A stretch of DNA of 64,000 nt, taken from positions 1 through 64,000 of the forward strand of contig JAHBMJ010005755.1 in NCBI GenBank assembly GCA_018398765.1. Direction: 5' to 3'. The notes under the pieces were generated by a model, which was not told the DNA's origin, searched no databases, and worked only from the letters and a program-made list of their open reading frames with translations. Position numbers and translations under genes: made by a program. The stretch is from Chromera velia (Eukaryota; Sar; Chromeraceae). Positions 25,848-38,242 of this stretch are shown piece after piece; positions within the stretch are counted from its first letter, which is position 1, and every line of letters begins with the position of its first letter.

Positions 25848-28456
25848 CTACACATCCTCTGCGAGATGCGCGTACTCAAATTTGAAGTTGTTCTTGATGC
25901 GGGTGGTCCACCCTGCATGGATGCATGCAAGCATCACCCAGGACGAAGGAGAGTGGGTGAGAGAGAGAGAGGGAGAGAGAGAGGAAGGGAGAGCTAGGGA
26001 CAAAGAGAGAGAGACACTAGAAAAGAGCAAGACCAGATGAGATCAAGTAACCCGACTTTCCTTTCGAAGAGCAGGCAGCAGGAACAGCATGCATGAGATG
26101 AATAAAATAAAAAAAAAAGCCAAACAAAACAGGCTCGACAGGTAACGCATTGGGTCGAAGAAGCAACAGAAAAGAAAAGAAAAGAACAGTCGGAGGAAGC
26201 GGAAGGAAGGCCCATGATTGGGAGCGGGACGAAAGAAAGAAAGAAAGCAAGAGAAGTGGGGGATCGATCATTGAAAGAAACAAAACGAGTGAGTGCACGA
26301 GAAAATCTGTCGACGAAAGAGAAGTTTGCCTGCTTGTAGACAGCTAACAACATCAGCACATGTGAGGGCAATCCATAACGTCTTACTTGAAGATCAAACG
26401 CATGGCATCCACGCAGGCAAAAAAAGACTATCCATCTATCTGCTACGCACGCACGCACGCACCCTGTTCAAAGTCGAAGTACACGTAGTTGCCCTGCTCG
26501 TGATCCTCCTCAGCCACTTTGGGTTCTTCGTGCCTCTGAGAATTTTTTTTTTTTTTTAAGGGAAGGAAGAGGGAAAGGGGGAAAGAAAGGGGAATTTATT
26601 GTGATGACTGTCCATGCACATTTCTCCGCTTGCACACTTGAAGAGAGAAACTCTTTTCCGAGCCAGTGCATGTGGTTGTGTGGGAGCCAGGCAAGGCTTT
26701 TCGTTTTTCCCCCGTGACCCACACCCTTCTGCATGTGAGCTGAGAGGGGAAAAATCAAGCGCGCTCCTCCGTCCAAACAGCTCTTGTAGCACTACTGTTG
26801 AGAGAACACATACCACATTCGACCCTAGCCTCCTTATGCCAAGTACCGCCCCCCCTCCAAAAGAATACCAACCTGGAACCAGGTAAAGTACTTCTTGTGG
26901 AACCTCCAGCTTTTGGCTTTCAGCTCCTGGGAGGCCAGGTACTGCTGCCTGGTTCCTTGCTGGTAGTAGAAGATGAAGAACAGCGTGTCGAGCTCGTACT
27001 TCGAGAACATCGCTGCCTGGCTGCACACACACAAGAGACAAACAAGAAAAGAGAAAGAAGGAGCAATGAAAAGAAGAAGTTCCACACAAAGCAGGCGGAA
27101 GGGAAATCAGCACTGCCGAACCGGTATGCAACAATCGCAGGCCAAAAAAAGGGGACGGAAAGGAAAAACTCTCTGTGCCCGCCCGTCCGGTCAGAAACAA
27201 GCCACACAAGACAGAAGGGAAATAAAACAGGGATGGAAGTCAGGTAGGACACAGGTGGACACTTCATCTTTCTGGACATCCGAGTGTTCATCTTCAAGCC
27301 ATTTGAAAACAAAAGCCTACAAATCCGAATGGCAAAGGCGCGTTAACACGTCACACACAAAAAGATGGAAAAAACGAAGAAAGGCAGGGGAAGACCCGAC
27401 ACAACCTCCCAAATAAAATAAAAGACTGACGCACGCTGCCTCGCTGGAGCCGTCTCTTGCAAGGTTATGTAGGGGCATCTTGGGGTAAGGGAGGTTGCCT
27501 GGGTACGGATAGGGGTTCCTGGGGTTGTACTGCATGCACAGGTACGGGAGGGGGGACAGACAGACAGACAGACAGAGAGGGAATTGAATGGGACGATGTT
27601 GGGTGGGAGGAGAGACATCGTGTGACCCCATAAGCAACCAAGATCACACACAAAATCCCATGCATGTGAGGTCCCCTGGAGGCTTCTTCCAGTCAGTGTT
27701 TGCCTCGATTCAAAGAGACATCCGCAAAGCAACCAACTTTACTTCCAGTCATCTTCCTGTCTCCCTTTCTGCCTGCCTGCCTGTTTGACTGACCACTTTG
27801 GCTTTCTGCGTGTCTGCAGGCGTCTGCATCTGTTGAAAGGACCTGCACATCGCCTCCCAGGCACTCTGGCTGACACCAGTACCCCGACCTGTGATGGAGG
27901 AGAAAAGAGTTTTCATGCACACCAATGAAATAAATGCGCCATGAAACCAGACGCAATCCAAATGCACCCATCTCTCTCTCTCATCAATCAATCGGGCCTT
28001 TCCTTTCCTTTCCAGATCCAGTCAGCAACAGAGAGAGAAAAGCAGCCAGCAGTCACACAACAAACAGAGAAGTGACTGCACAGCCAAGAAGAGAGGCACC
28101 CTGCCTGCCGCCTGTCCAACACCCTTCATGTCTTGGTGCCCCTTTATTTCTCCTTCCTCCTCGCACTCGGCAGCTCAGGATCGGAAAGCACCCCCATGGA
28201 AACGCACAGCGTCCTCAATTCTCTCGTTGCACAAAGAGGGGTCGGTCGGTCAAAAAAAGAACAAAAAAGGAAACAAAAATAGGCGGCGCAGTCAACAGAG
28301 CACAAGATGACCGTGCACTCCACAAGACAGACAACAACAAGGCAGGCTGCCAAGAAGGCAGAAAGAAAAGAAACTCGCACTGCCCCCTCCTTCATCTCTC
28401 TCTCTCTCACACACACACACGCAGAGCGAGAGCCAGAATGAACGCGCGCGCGCGCA

Positions 28457-28495
<39 letters not shown>

Positions 28496-31400
28496 TGACC
28501 ATTGGAGGCTGCGTCTCCAGGTGGTACCGCCGGGTTGGTCGGTTCAATCTGCGGTGCAGAGGGCAGTGCGGCAACGAAGTTCTCTTTCCCCTTCTCCGTT
28601 CCGCCCCCCGTCTGAGAACCGCTGGGCGAGCTCTGAGGGGGTTGGGGTGTCGAGGAGGAGGACCCTCCCGCTGGAATCCCGGGGGGAGGAGCTGAGCCAG
28701 AAGGAGTGGACGTTGCAGGTGTGCCTGTAGCCTTCTTGGCGGACTCACTCTCCTTGCTCTGGTCCAGACGCGGAGCCCCACCAGCAGAAGCAGAGGCGGT
28801 TGACCCCCCGAGGGCGATGCCGGTGGAGGCGACAGCCACTGGTCCCTGAGAGTTTTGTCCGGGACTGGATTCAGGCTCTGCTCCTGCATCAACAATGCGG
28901 ATGATTGATGGATGGATTCATCAGTGGGTTAATGCTCTCTCACATGAGCCAAAATCAAATCAAGACAGGCCGCGTGGGAAAGGGGGAAAATTAATTGGGT
29001 TTGCAGAAGACAAGGAGAGGGAGACGACCACAAGAGAAAATCAGGTCAGACAAGGAATCTTACAGTGTGCATAACTATAACGTGACGCCCAGTGTGTCCG
29101 AAAATGCACAAATTACAGAAACACACCCTCCATTAGGTGAGTGCCTTATTGGGTGTTCACTCATGCTGGAGGACTTTCATCATCTAGTACAAAGAGAATT
29201 TTTATGCGAATTTCAGATTATTTTGGACCTCCAACTTAGCTGAGCTGCCCTCCGAGGACACACAAACTCTTCAAAAACTTACCATCGCGCGGGAACAAAG
29301 CTTTGAGGAAAGCTGAGACGACCAAGAGAACCGGGGCAATATAAGAAGAAAAAAGCTGCTTGTTGCACGGCCTGAATGAAGCTGAAGAGTCTATGAAAGG
29401 AACGGAACAGATCCTCTTTCCCTCGATCTCCTTTTTTTTCTTTCTTGCTGTTCTACGCGCACTTACCGTCTTCTGCAGAGGCCGCGGCGGCAACGGGAGG
29501 CGGACCGCTGCAGAGAAGAGAACGAGAAGGGCAGAAAGATCGAAGGACGTTTGTGCTGGAGGGAGGCAGAATCCTTCCTAGGAGGCACATGCAAGCGCAA
29601 ACCACACATGCAGACTCTCAGAAAGAATGTATGATCGTCTTCTCCCTTCCGCTCCAGCCCCAAACAGTGACAAATCCACAGGAACTTACTAACAGTCAAG
29701 AAGAAAATTACAGAGGGGTTGGGGAAGAAGAACTCCACTGCGGGGACCAGAAGAACTGGAATGACAAAATCCTACTGGCGTGCGAGCCGTTCTTTGCTCC
29801 AGAAATTCCCACAAGACACGTGCGGGTAAAACTCGAAAAACAATTTCACACAAGTCGTCTTTCCAGGACAATCTCTGCCCACCACTTCCCACCTGCAGCT
29901 CTCTAACTATTCACACAACGACTTGGAGACGCGAAAGGGAGATGCAATGAAAGAAAATGGAGTTGCCGAAAAAAACTCCAGCCAGAGAAGAAGGCAAAAA
30001 GAAACAAACTACTGACTGACTGAAGCCATGCACTGGGTTGAGGCTGCGCTCCTCCAGAAGGCGAAGCAGCAGCAGTCGACGCAGCTCCTCCCTCCACAGC
30101 TCCGTTGGGGGCTGCAGAAGCGGGAGCGTTCCCTGCCCCTCCCTCAGGTCCCGTGGCTGTCCTTTCTACTCCGCCGCTGGCAGAGGCAGACGAGGGCGAG
30201 ACCCGGTCTCCCCCCACACTCCCGCTTCCGGTTGCACCTGCTGCAGAGAGGTCCTCCGGTTTGTCCCTTTCCCCCCCCCCAGATGCAGACTCCTGCCTCA
30301 CAGCACTCGCTGCTGCCCCAAGATCCTCTCTGCTGTCCCTCTCACGGGACGACGCAGAGAGGGAGGCGTGAGGAAGGGTGCCAGAGGGACCGCCTGACGG
30401 CGTCGTCTTCTCACGACTGCCGGGCTTGTGGAGGGTCGGAATGCCTGGATTGATCACCGGAGCAGCTGAAAGAAAAAAGGAACAGAAGATAAAAGCGAAC
30501 AGAAGGGAAGAGAAGAGAACGAGCACGTCCACATGTGCCCCCAATATGCACAACGCGTGCATTGCAGCTCTCACGTCTCCGTTGCTAAAGTAAGAGAGGA
30601 TTTAATAGCCGGAAAGCAACGCTCACATAGAGAAAGGGGTACTCAGTTGGTTGTTCAATCAAACAAAAGGAGAAAAAGGCCCCTTCTCTTCTCACTGATG
30701 TCGGAGGCTCCTCTCATGAAAGTATTGTACTCCCTTTCGTCCACGCCAAAACCCTTCCTTCCTTCCCGTCTCCTGTGAGGGCCCTGTGACTTCACCCAAG
30801 GCAAAGAAAGCCCCCTCAATTCCCTTGCCCCCCCTTCCTATGATCCTAAGGATCCCTCCTCCCTTCTACTAACCCTGTCTGTCTGCTTGCCTGCCTGGCT
30901 AACCTTTCGGGGCTGCCGCTGCAGCTCTCTTTGTCCCGTCCTTCCCTTCTTCCCCTGCCGCTGCGGCTGCTGCTGACGGGTCCTCCTCGCCTGCTTTCAT
31001 TCATTCATTCATGTACTCATCTGCGTGTTTGTATGGTTTGTCCTTCACTGGGAGTGAGGCACTGGGTGTCTGTCTGGCCTTTTCCGGCTTTTCTGACTGC
31101 TGTGTCCTTTGTTTGACTTTGGAAAAAGAGAGGATGGGAACGGGAGAAGCATCGGTATGGCATTGGCAGGCAACTCTTAGATGAACGATTGTTGAGACCA
31201 CCATCTTTGAGTCTTAAGAGAACATGAAGGCAGCCAGATGACGGCGAGAAACAAGGAAGGGGGAAGACGCACGGAGAGAAGTGAGAGAGAAAAGCACAGG
31301 CGAGAAACAAGGAAGGGGGAAGACGCACGGAGGGAAGTGAGAGAGAATAGCACAATCAAAGAGACAGACAGGGTGATGACGAACGAACGAGGCACGACCA

Positions 31401-31636
31401 AATATGTTCCGTTCGACAAAAATGAGAAAGCGTGCGCGCGTCTCTGTGTCTGGAGAAAAGAAAGTCGACAGGCAGCCCACCTGCTCCTTCCCTCTCCTTC
31501 TCCCCCCCTCCCAGAAGCGTGGAGGTAGGTTCCTCTTCGAGAGCAAACTCCTCATACAGAGTGTCATCAAAAGCATCAGTTCCAGATTCCCTGAGAAAGA
31601 GTGCACACAACAGAAACAGAAGAGAGGCCACACACA

Positions 31637-31673
<37 letters not shown>

Positions 31674-33096
31674 ACACAAACAAACACAAACACCAGAATG
31701 ACATGACGAAGCCACAAGTGAGAGGGGAAGTCACGTCTATTTGTCATGCGAGGGTACAGCTGAACGAAGGGGGAGAGGGAATAAAAGCAAGCAAGAACAC
31801 CCAAAACGCACTGACTGTCCCTATGCATTCTGAAAACATCAGAGAGACCCCAAACCCTATCACCTGCCCCCCCAACTACCAAACTCAAACATTCCTCCGC
31901 TGTGCTTCTCTGTTCTGTCTTTGTTCGGTTGTCAGTCGATCGAGTTGAATCTCTCAGAAAGCAATTCAAACAAACACGTGACAGAGAGACCACCAGCCAA
32001 GCAAACAAACTGACGATCCCGCAACAAAGCCCCGCATTCCCTCCTAACCCCACTCTGACTTCCCCACAACACTTTCTCAATGGCTGCATGTCTTTGACAC
32101 TCCCTCAACACCCTCCTGCATGCCGCCTACTTTCTTTCTGCCTCCTCGATTGATTGACGCACGCACTCACTCACTTATGCGAGTCCAGGTACCATTCCAC
32201 ACTCTCCTTCACGCCCGAGTCCTCCAGCTGAGAAGGCTGCAGAGAAAAGGGAGGGAGGGAGGGAGGGAGCATCAGGGGGTCAACAAGTCATCAAAGGAAG
32301 GAAGGAAGGAAGGAAGGAAGGAGGGCATAAAAGATCGGCCCAGACAGAGCAGCCGGGGACACGAGATCAAACAGCAAACGCAGACCAGACCAGACCCTGT
32401 GAGTTCCATGAAAAGAAGACAGGACGGGCACCCGCCCCACCAGACAACCAAAGCATCAACCCAACGCAGCAATGAACAGAACAGCCAAACAACCAAAGAA
32501 CGAAACGGCCCACCAACTAACCTCGATAACTGCGTTGTCCACTCGCCTCAGAAGTTGTTCGAGCTGCATGCAGTCAGATGACAAGTAGAAATTGACACAC
32601 AATGGACATCTCATCTCGTTCAGATCAGGTGCAGGTAACGAAGGAGAAGAAGAAGGAGAAGAAAGCCTCGTCGCAAGTAAATTCGATCAGAGAGGTGCTC
32701 CCCCCCCAAAAAAAAGTGCCGGGAGACGGACTGACTGGAAAGTGCATGCACATCAACACTCCGATCGACACACAGACACGAAGACTCCGCCACACCACCC
32801 GCCTTGCGGAGATTCAGAAAAGAAAGAAGATCAAAAAGGAAACTTTCATTTCAGAGACGAGATACGGAAAATCAGGACACATGGACGGACAAGGAGCCCC
32901 CATAAAGTTGCAAGAAGCACGATCACCATCCTCGTTCTTTCCGTCCTTCCTTCCTGCAGCTCTCAATGGAATTACTCACCTTGATGAGATGCCACTTGTG
33001 ATGCTCCAGGTGTTCCTGCGTGTCTGCGGAAACCCCTGCGCCCTTATCTGCAAACACTCGATTGCCATGCTCTATCTTTTCCTCTCTTTCCTTCCT

Positions 33097-33128
<32 letters not shown>

Positions 33129-35536
33129 TTCTTCCTTCCTTCCTTCCTTTCTTTCTTTCTTTCTATCTGTCTGTCTGTCTGTCTGTCTGTCTTTCTTTCT
33201 TTCTATTAATACAAAAGCGCGGTAATTCGGCCGCCTTCTCGCGAAAGACAAAACGGCCGAGGGCCAACACCAACGATGAATACCAAGAGCAGGTACGCAT
33301 CAGTCAACCGACAAAGGACAGGAGGAAAAGATTCTGTGAGTCCCGACGAGAGAGATCTTCATGGAGAGAGAGACAAGGGATCGGGTGGACAAGCATCCCC
33401 CCACCAAACATTCTCTCTCACGCAAGAGAAGACAGGGGGCAAAGCACATTATGGGGGGGGGGGGGAANNNNNNNNNNNNNNNNNNNNNNNNNNNNNNNNN
33501 NNNNNNNNNNNNNNNNNNNNNNNNNNNNNNNNNNNNNNNNNNNNNNNNNNNNNNNNNNNNGGGGGGGGGGGGAAAGAGACAAACCAAACAGCATGGCGGA
33601 GAAACCCGGGAGACGGACAGGAGAGCAGGCCAGCAGATGTGCTACTACCAAGAAAGCAGGCTGACCCTTCTTTCCCTTTTTGGAAGCCTTTGCGGCATCG
33701 ATTTCTGCTTCGTACTGCTCGATGTTCGTCTGCACACGCTGAATTAGGTCCGTCAGCCAACTGCAAAAAGAAAAAAAAAACAGGGAGGACGTGAAAGGGG
33801 TGTACGTGATTCGGTGTAGAGACGAGAGACAAAATGGAGAGAACAACGGAAGACCTTCGCGGAGATGAAAAAGAACGGAGGGAAAATAGGTTTTCCAAAC
33901 AATAACGATGTTCTGAGAGGAAAGTGGCAACAACAAGATAGAGAAAGAAGCGCGTCTCAACCCCCCCTCAAACAGTGGCTGTGGTGTTTGACGAAACAGA
34001 CAGGGAGACAAACAGCGACTCACATTCTGTGCACCTCTCTCTCCTTCTCCTGGGGGTCCAGCTGCAGCCTCAAGCAGTACAGGAAAGGGAAGGGAAGGAT
34101 AGAAAGGGGGAATCTTCTTGCATGGACGCGCACTCTCTTTCCACAAACACAAAAACAAAAAAACCGTCCTCATGTCGAATGCCCTCACTAAATCGCAACT
34201 CTCAATCCAGCACGACTGTCTATCAGCCGAATGCAGCAGGGCACAATGCGAGAACCGATTGACACACGCAAGGTGTGTTCAACGTCCCTCACATTTCCAA
34301 GAGAACCGCAGGGAGGGCAGCAGACTAGGGCTTCAAGAAAAGAGAGGGGAGGGCGCAGAATGAAATAGAGACCACGAACACAGACACTCACGAAGTGCGC
34401 ATTATCATGAAAAAGTGGTGGATTCTAGAGTCTGTCTCTGACAGACAGACCCACCTCCCTTCCCCTCGCAAGTCCTTCCTTCGAGAAAGCCTTCATTTTG
34501 AAAGTTCTCTCACACTGCTTGAATTGCTCCATTTTCTGCACGCAGATGAAAAAAAAAAGGCAAAGATGGGCATAAAACAACAAGACGAACAGACAGACGG
34601 TAACTGGAACGCCTATTCTGCCTGCTCTTGAAAATATTGAAGGGAACAAATGAAAAACGAGTGGAGCAGAAGGGAAGGAGAGAGAGAGAAGCAGGCCATC
34701 AGTTAAGGGAGCACACACACAGGCAGCACAGCGAAGGAAGGCCCTCCCTACACATGAACGAACTCCCTCCTTCCCTCCGTCCTCATTCATCCTTCCTTCC
34801 TTCCTGTTGAGTGCCTCGATCCTTCCTTCCCTCTGTCGATTGATTCCCTTGTGCCGCCCCTGAGGGAGGATCCCCTTTGTCCTTCCTGCCTGCCTGCCTA
34901 TGCTCCTTCTGCCTCCATGACCTTGCCCTGCCTCCCGCACTACCTCGAATGTCCATTTGACTGAATTTCCTTCCCCACTGTGCAAGGACTGTAGACTGAC
35001 GCTCTCGATGCGTTTGCGTGCTTCTGTAAGGCCTGTCTTATCGATGATGTCAGCCTGGTGGGACCATGTCTTGATCTGGTCTCGGTACCTGCACAGATGT
35101 GGGAGGGTGCATGCCCAGATGTGTATGTGCAGCTACATGGCTGTACCCTTGTGTACACAGGCGGGGCCTGGCCTCCACACTGGGAGAAGGGAAAAGACAG
35201 TGTGAGGTTTTCGATGTCTGGTGTGCGCGTTGGCTTTGCACCTCTCTCGGCATACGCCTGCATAGAGCTTCGGTGTACCAATTTGAGGATCAAGATCAAA
35301 AACATGGCTGAAAGAAACCTGCCTGCAGGCAAAGTCGAAAAGGAAGAAGGAAGACCGACGTACCTCTGGAGCTTTTTGATTTCCTTCTTCAAGTCTGCCT
35401 CCATTTTGTCCCTCAGGTTGGTTCCTGCCTCTGTCTGCTTGACCTTCTCCCATATCTCATCGAATTCCTCCACGCCCTCGTCCACTTTTTTCAGGGTCTT
35501 CTCGATTTCGCTCTGCAGCTTCCGCTTCTCTGCCAT
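25848..35536 (-). CDS. CNOT3: CCR4-NOT complex subunit 3 (CNOT3/NOT5), complete, 19 exons
   Basis: Scaffold subunit of the cytoplasmic CCR4-NOT deadenylase, which shortens mRNA poly(A) tails. Minus-strand exons: 35536-35364, 35088-34944, 34535-34455, 34061-34024, 33760-33666, 33047-32980, 32563-32522, 32236-32175, 31590-31481, 30990-30904, 30465-30021, 29507-29467, 29312-29283, 28883-28500, 27888-27794, 27529-27431, 27016-26873, 26535-26463 and 25912-25848. All phases agree, giving 758 residues, close to the human 753. The start [20 protein letters not shown] and the following [19 protein letters not shown] and FSKEGL match the Not3 N-terminal coiled coil (residues 1 to about 235). An acidic FDDTLYEEF box follows, then about 330 residues of Ala/Pro/Ser/Gly-rich linker. 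The C-terminal NOT box (about 605-750) shows [39 protein letters not shown] and YVYFDFEQ. The coiled coil contacts CNOT2-type partners in other eukaryotes. One intron contains an assembly gap. Confidence 0.95.
28455..28495. repeat. (AG)n microsatellite next to CNOT3 splice donor
   Basis: An AG run on the plus strand is (CT)n on the coding strand. It starts within 15 bases of the donor of the 28500-28883 exon and is flanked by a GCGCGCGCGC stretch (28443-28454). Confidence 0.85.
31243..31354. repeat. 56-bp tandem duplication in CNOT3 intron
   Basis: Two copies (31243-31298 and 31299-31354), each running from GGCGAGAAACAAGGAAGG to GAGAGAA(A/T)AGCACA, differ at about two positions, so the duplication is recent. 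They lie in the long intron between the FDDTLYEEF exon and the Ala-rich exon. Confidence 0.9.
31632..31692. repeat. (CA)n microsatellite in CNOT3 intron
   Basis: A CA run on the plus strand corresponds to (TG)n on the coding strand. It sits upstream, in the transcription sense, of the acceptor of exon 31590-31481. Confidence 0.9.
33083..33205. repeat. (CTTT)n/(TTCC)n/(CTGT)n microsatellite in CNOT3 intron
   Basis: Pyrimidine-rich on the plus strand, hence purine-rich on the CNOT3 coding strand. This is an exception to the prevailing polarity in this gene. Confidence 0.9.
33468..33560. other. Assembly gap (run of N)
   Basis: 93 undetermined bases flanked by G runs on both sides (GGGGGGGGGGGGGAA before, G12 after). 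It is probably a G homopolymer or repeat that could not be sequenced. It lies wholly inside a CNOT3 intron and does not touch an exon. Confidence 0.98.
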
Positions 35537-36472
35537 CTTCGCTGCTGTGTATGTCTAGAAGAATTAAGAGACAGGAGGAGACAAAACGACGAACACAAGG
35601 ATGCAAGGAACGATCAGCTGGTCTTATCTTGCCCGAGTGCACAGGCCAGAAGCTGATAGGAAAAGTTGAAGAAAGGAAAAGCCTGATCGACGCACAAATT
35701 GAGTCGACCCTGCCTCCAGCTGGCTCACGGCTCAAAAAAGGGCCTTAAATCTCAAAACGAAGACAAAACTCTTCTCGTTTAAACCCGCAGCAAGCTCTAC
35801 GGCAAGAGAACGGAACTCTGGAGGAACGGATCTTCAGAAGTGAACAGGCATCATTAGTGCTGCAGTAGAAGTGTGACAGCTTTTGACCTCTTGTGGTCAC
35901 TGCACAGTCTGAGCCTTCGATCGACGTATATACTGAAAGTTTGGAGGAGACGCCGAGCCGGGCCGAAAAAACGCGTGCGCGAAGTTAAATTGCGCGCGCA
36001 TGCATGCATGGCCTGGAACATGCAATTAGTTTTGCGAATCCGAATTACAGATTTTTTGTCAGCAAAATTAACCGTGCTTATGGAGCTGTCGCGCGCACAC
36101 GAGCGAAATTATGAAACCTGCCTGAAAACTGCATGCGCATGAATTGCCCGATCGAATTAAGATTTGATCCAAATTAATGCATGATCGATCACAACAGGCA
36201 CAGAAAACTGCCCTGCCAATCAGCAGTCTTTCTGCAGATTCTACTATACTCAACCGTCTCGGTCGCTCAACTGTTCGCACACATGCTGGGTTAATGGAAA
36301 ACGCCGTTGGGTGAGATCAAATACATACATAGACGAACAACAGCGGAAGCATGCGGTGTTTGGTTCTTCATGCTCATTCCACGTTCCATTCTGTGTAGAC
36401 CAAAGCAAAGGCAGGCAAGCAGCTCTGAAAGTCCTGAGTTCTGAAACTGATAAATAATAATAATAGAACAAG
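35537..36472. promoter_or_regulatory. Divergent intergenic region CNOT3 / polycystin
   Basis: The CNOT3 ATG (35536, minus) and the polycystin ATG (36473, plus) are 936 bp apart and point away from each other, so this segment should hold both promoters and both 5' UTRs. It contains TGCATGCATG palindromes (35998-36010) and an ATAATAATAATA run just before the plus-strand ATG. I cannot assign a TATA box or a defined element. Confidence 0.5.
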
Positions 36473-37670
36473 ATGCCTATGCTGGTAATGGGGCGGAGGA
36501 TGGCAGCGGCGCGTTCCAACGCGAACGCCACCGCTGCCCTTTCAGGAACAGCAGGAGCCTCAAGGGCTCAAGGAGGCAGCTCTGCGTATGCAGGTCCTCA
36601 CTCAGCAGTGCATTCAATGCAGCCTCCTCGGTCTGTACGGCAGGGGAGTGTGGCAGGAAGTGACCAGGGTTCCGTTGCTCGTGGGTCAAATAGAGGAGGA
36701 GGGGGGATGCGGAGGTCGAGTTCGGGATTCGTTGAGTACAAAAGACCTGAGGATCATATGAGGGACGATGTGAGGAAGCTGAAGCAGTTGTCCAGATACC
36801 TCACGCATGATGGCTTTGGGGAGGAGGAAAGGAAGGGAGATGTAGTGCCGATTGGGGGGGTGATTGGAGCAGTGAAGACAGCCAAACGAGACGTCTTGCT
36901 CAGAGAATTGATTCTGTACACAATTTTCCTTGCCATCTTCATCACGATCACGTCCATGATCAGACCCGTGCACCCAACCTTCGAAATTCAGGACGCAATG
37001 ATAGGTCGGTGCCTGAAGTCCTCCCTTCTTATCATTGCATGTCCTCTTGCAACCATCACCTTTTTCTGCTTCCTGTGGGATTCCATCCAGTCACGCTCTG
37101 GTCTTCTTTGTGCTTCTGTCACTCATTTGTGGACCTCTATCAGCTAAAAGGATGCCCAGGCTTTGTGCGAATTAAACAAAAAAGACGTGACTTAAAAACT
37201 CTGAAAAGGCACTTGACTGCCCAAAGAAGCATACAGATAGATGCCTTCCTTCATGCAGCGGGAGACAGAAAGAAATGCAATCGTGTCATCACTTCCTAAT
37301 CGGATAAACTTATTTGCCCCTGACCCCATGCATGCATAATGAATGAATATTCTGAACATTCATCTGCAGGGGGTTTTCTTCGCACTTCCACGGGAGGTTC
37401 CAATTTTCGTAAGACGTTCATGGACATGACGACGTTCAGCGACTGGCACGAGTGGCTGGAGAATGTCTTCTTCGAGAGGGCATTTCAGGACTCATGGTGG
37501 GTGTTTTTTTTTTTTAATACTGATTGGTGGGTTGGTTCATGGGCCGGCCGTATGTCCGTCTGACCCCACCCACCCGCCCCTTCTCTTTGTGTGGGTGTGC
37601 GTCGTTTTCTCAATGCTTGGCCCTCTCCGTTGTCTCAGTCTGTCCGCCCCTCTTTTTTCCGCCTTTCTGA

Positions 37671-37711
<41 letters not shown>

Positions 37712-38202
37712 TGTGTGTGCCCCTTTCCATGTAGGTACAACAACGAAGCCTTCGAGGGCACTCTGCTGCCCAACACCCCGGGAGAGGAGGTCAACGGGAC
37801 CGAGTACGCTGCGAACTTCACTGAGGGCACACAGTACTGGGTGATGAGGTACAACAGAATGATCTCTGCAATCAGAATACGACAAGCAAGGGTCAAAGAT
37901 GGTCAGTCAGTCAGGCAGGTAGGCAAGCAGGTGGCCTGTCAGTGTCTCGTAGCGGTTGTTAGTGGGCAGATTAATAGTGCCAAATGGACCTCAATATCAA
38001 TATCAGGAGGGGAAGCGAACACGACTGTTTTGTAATGAAAGGAAAAGAAGAAGCGTGAAAGGATTCATCCAACGATTCACCTTCATCACAACTTCAGTTT
38101 CACATTCTTCGCTCAGCCCGCTTTCTTTCTTTCTTTCTTTCTTTCTTTTCTTTCTTTCTTTCTTTCTTTCTTTTCTTTCTTTCTTTCTTTCTCTCTTTTT
38201 TT

Positions 38203-38242
<40 letters not shown>

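Noticed and set aside
33468-33560. Proteins spanning the N run
   Set aside because: They contain undetermined residues and lie in a CNOT3 intron on the opposite strand.
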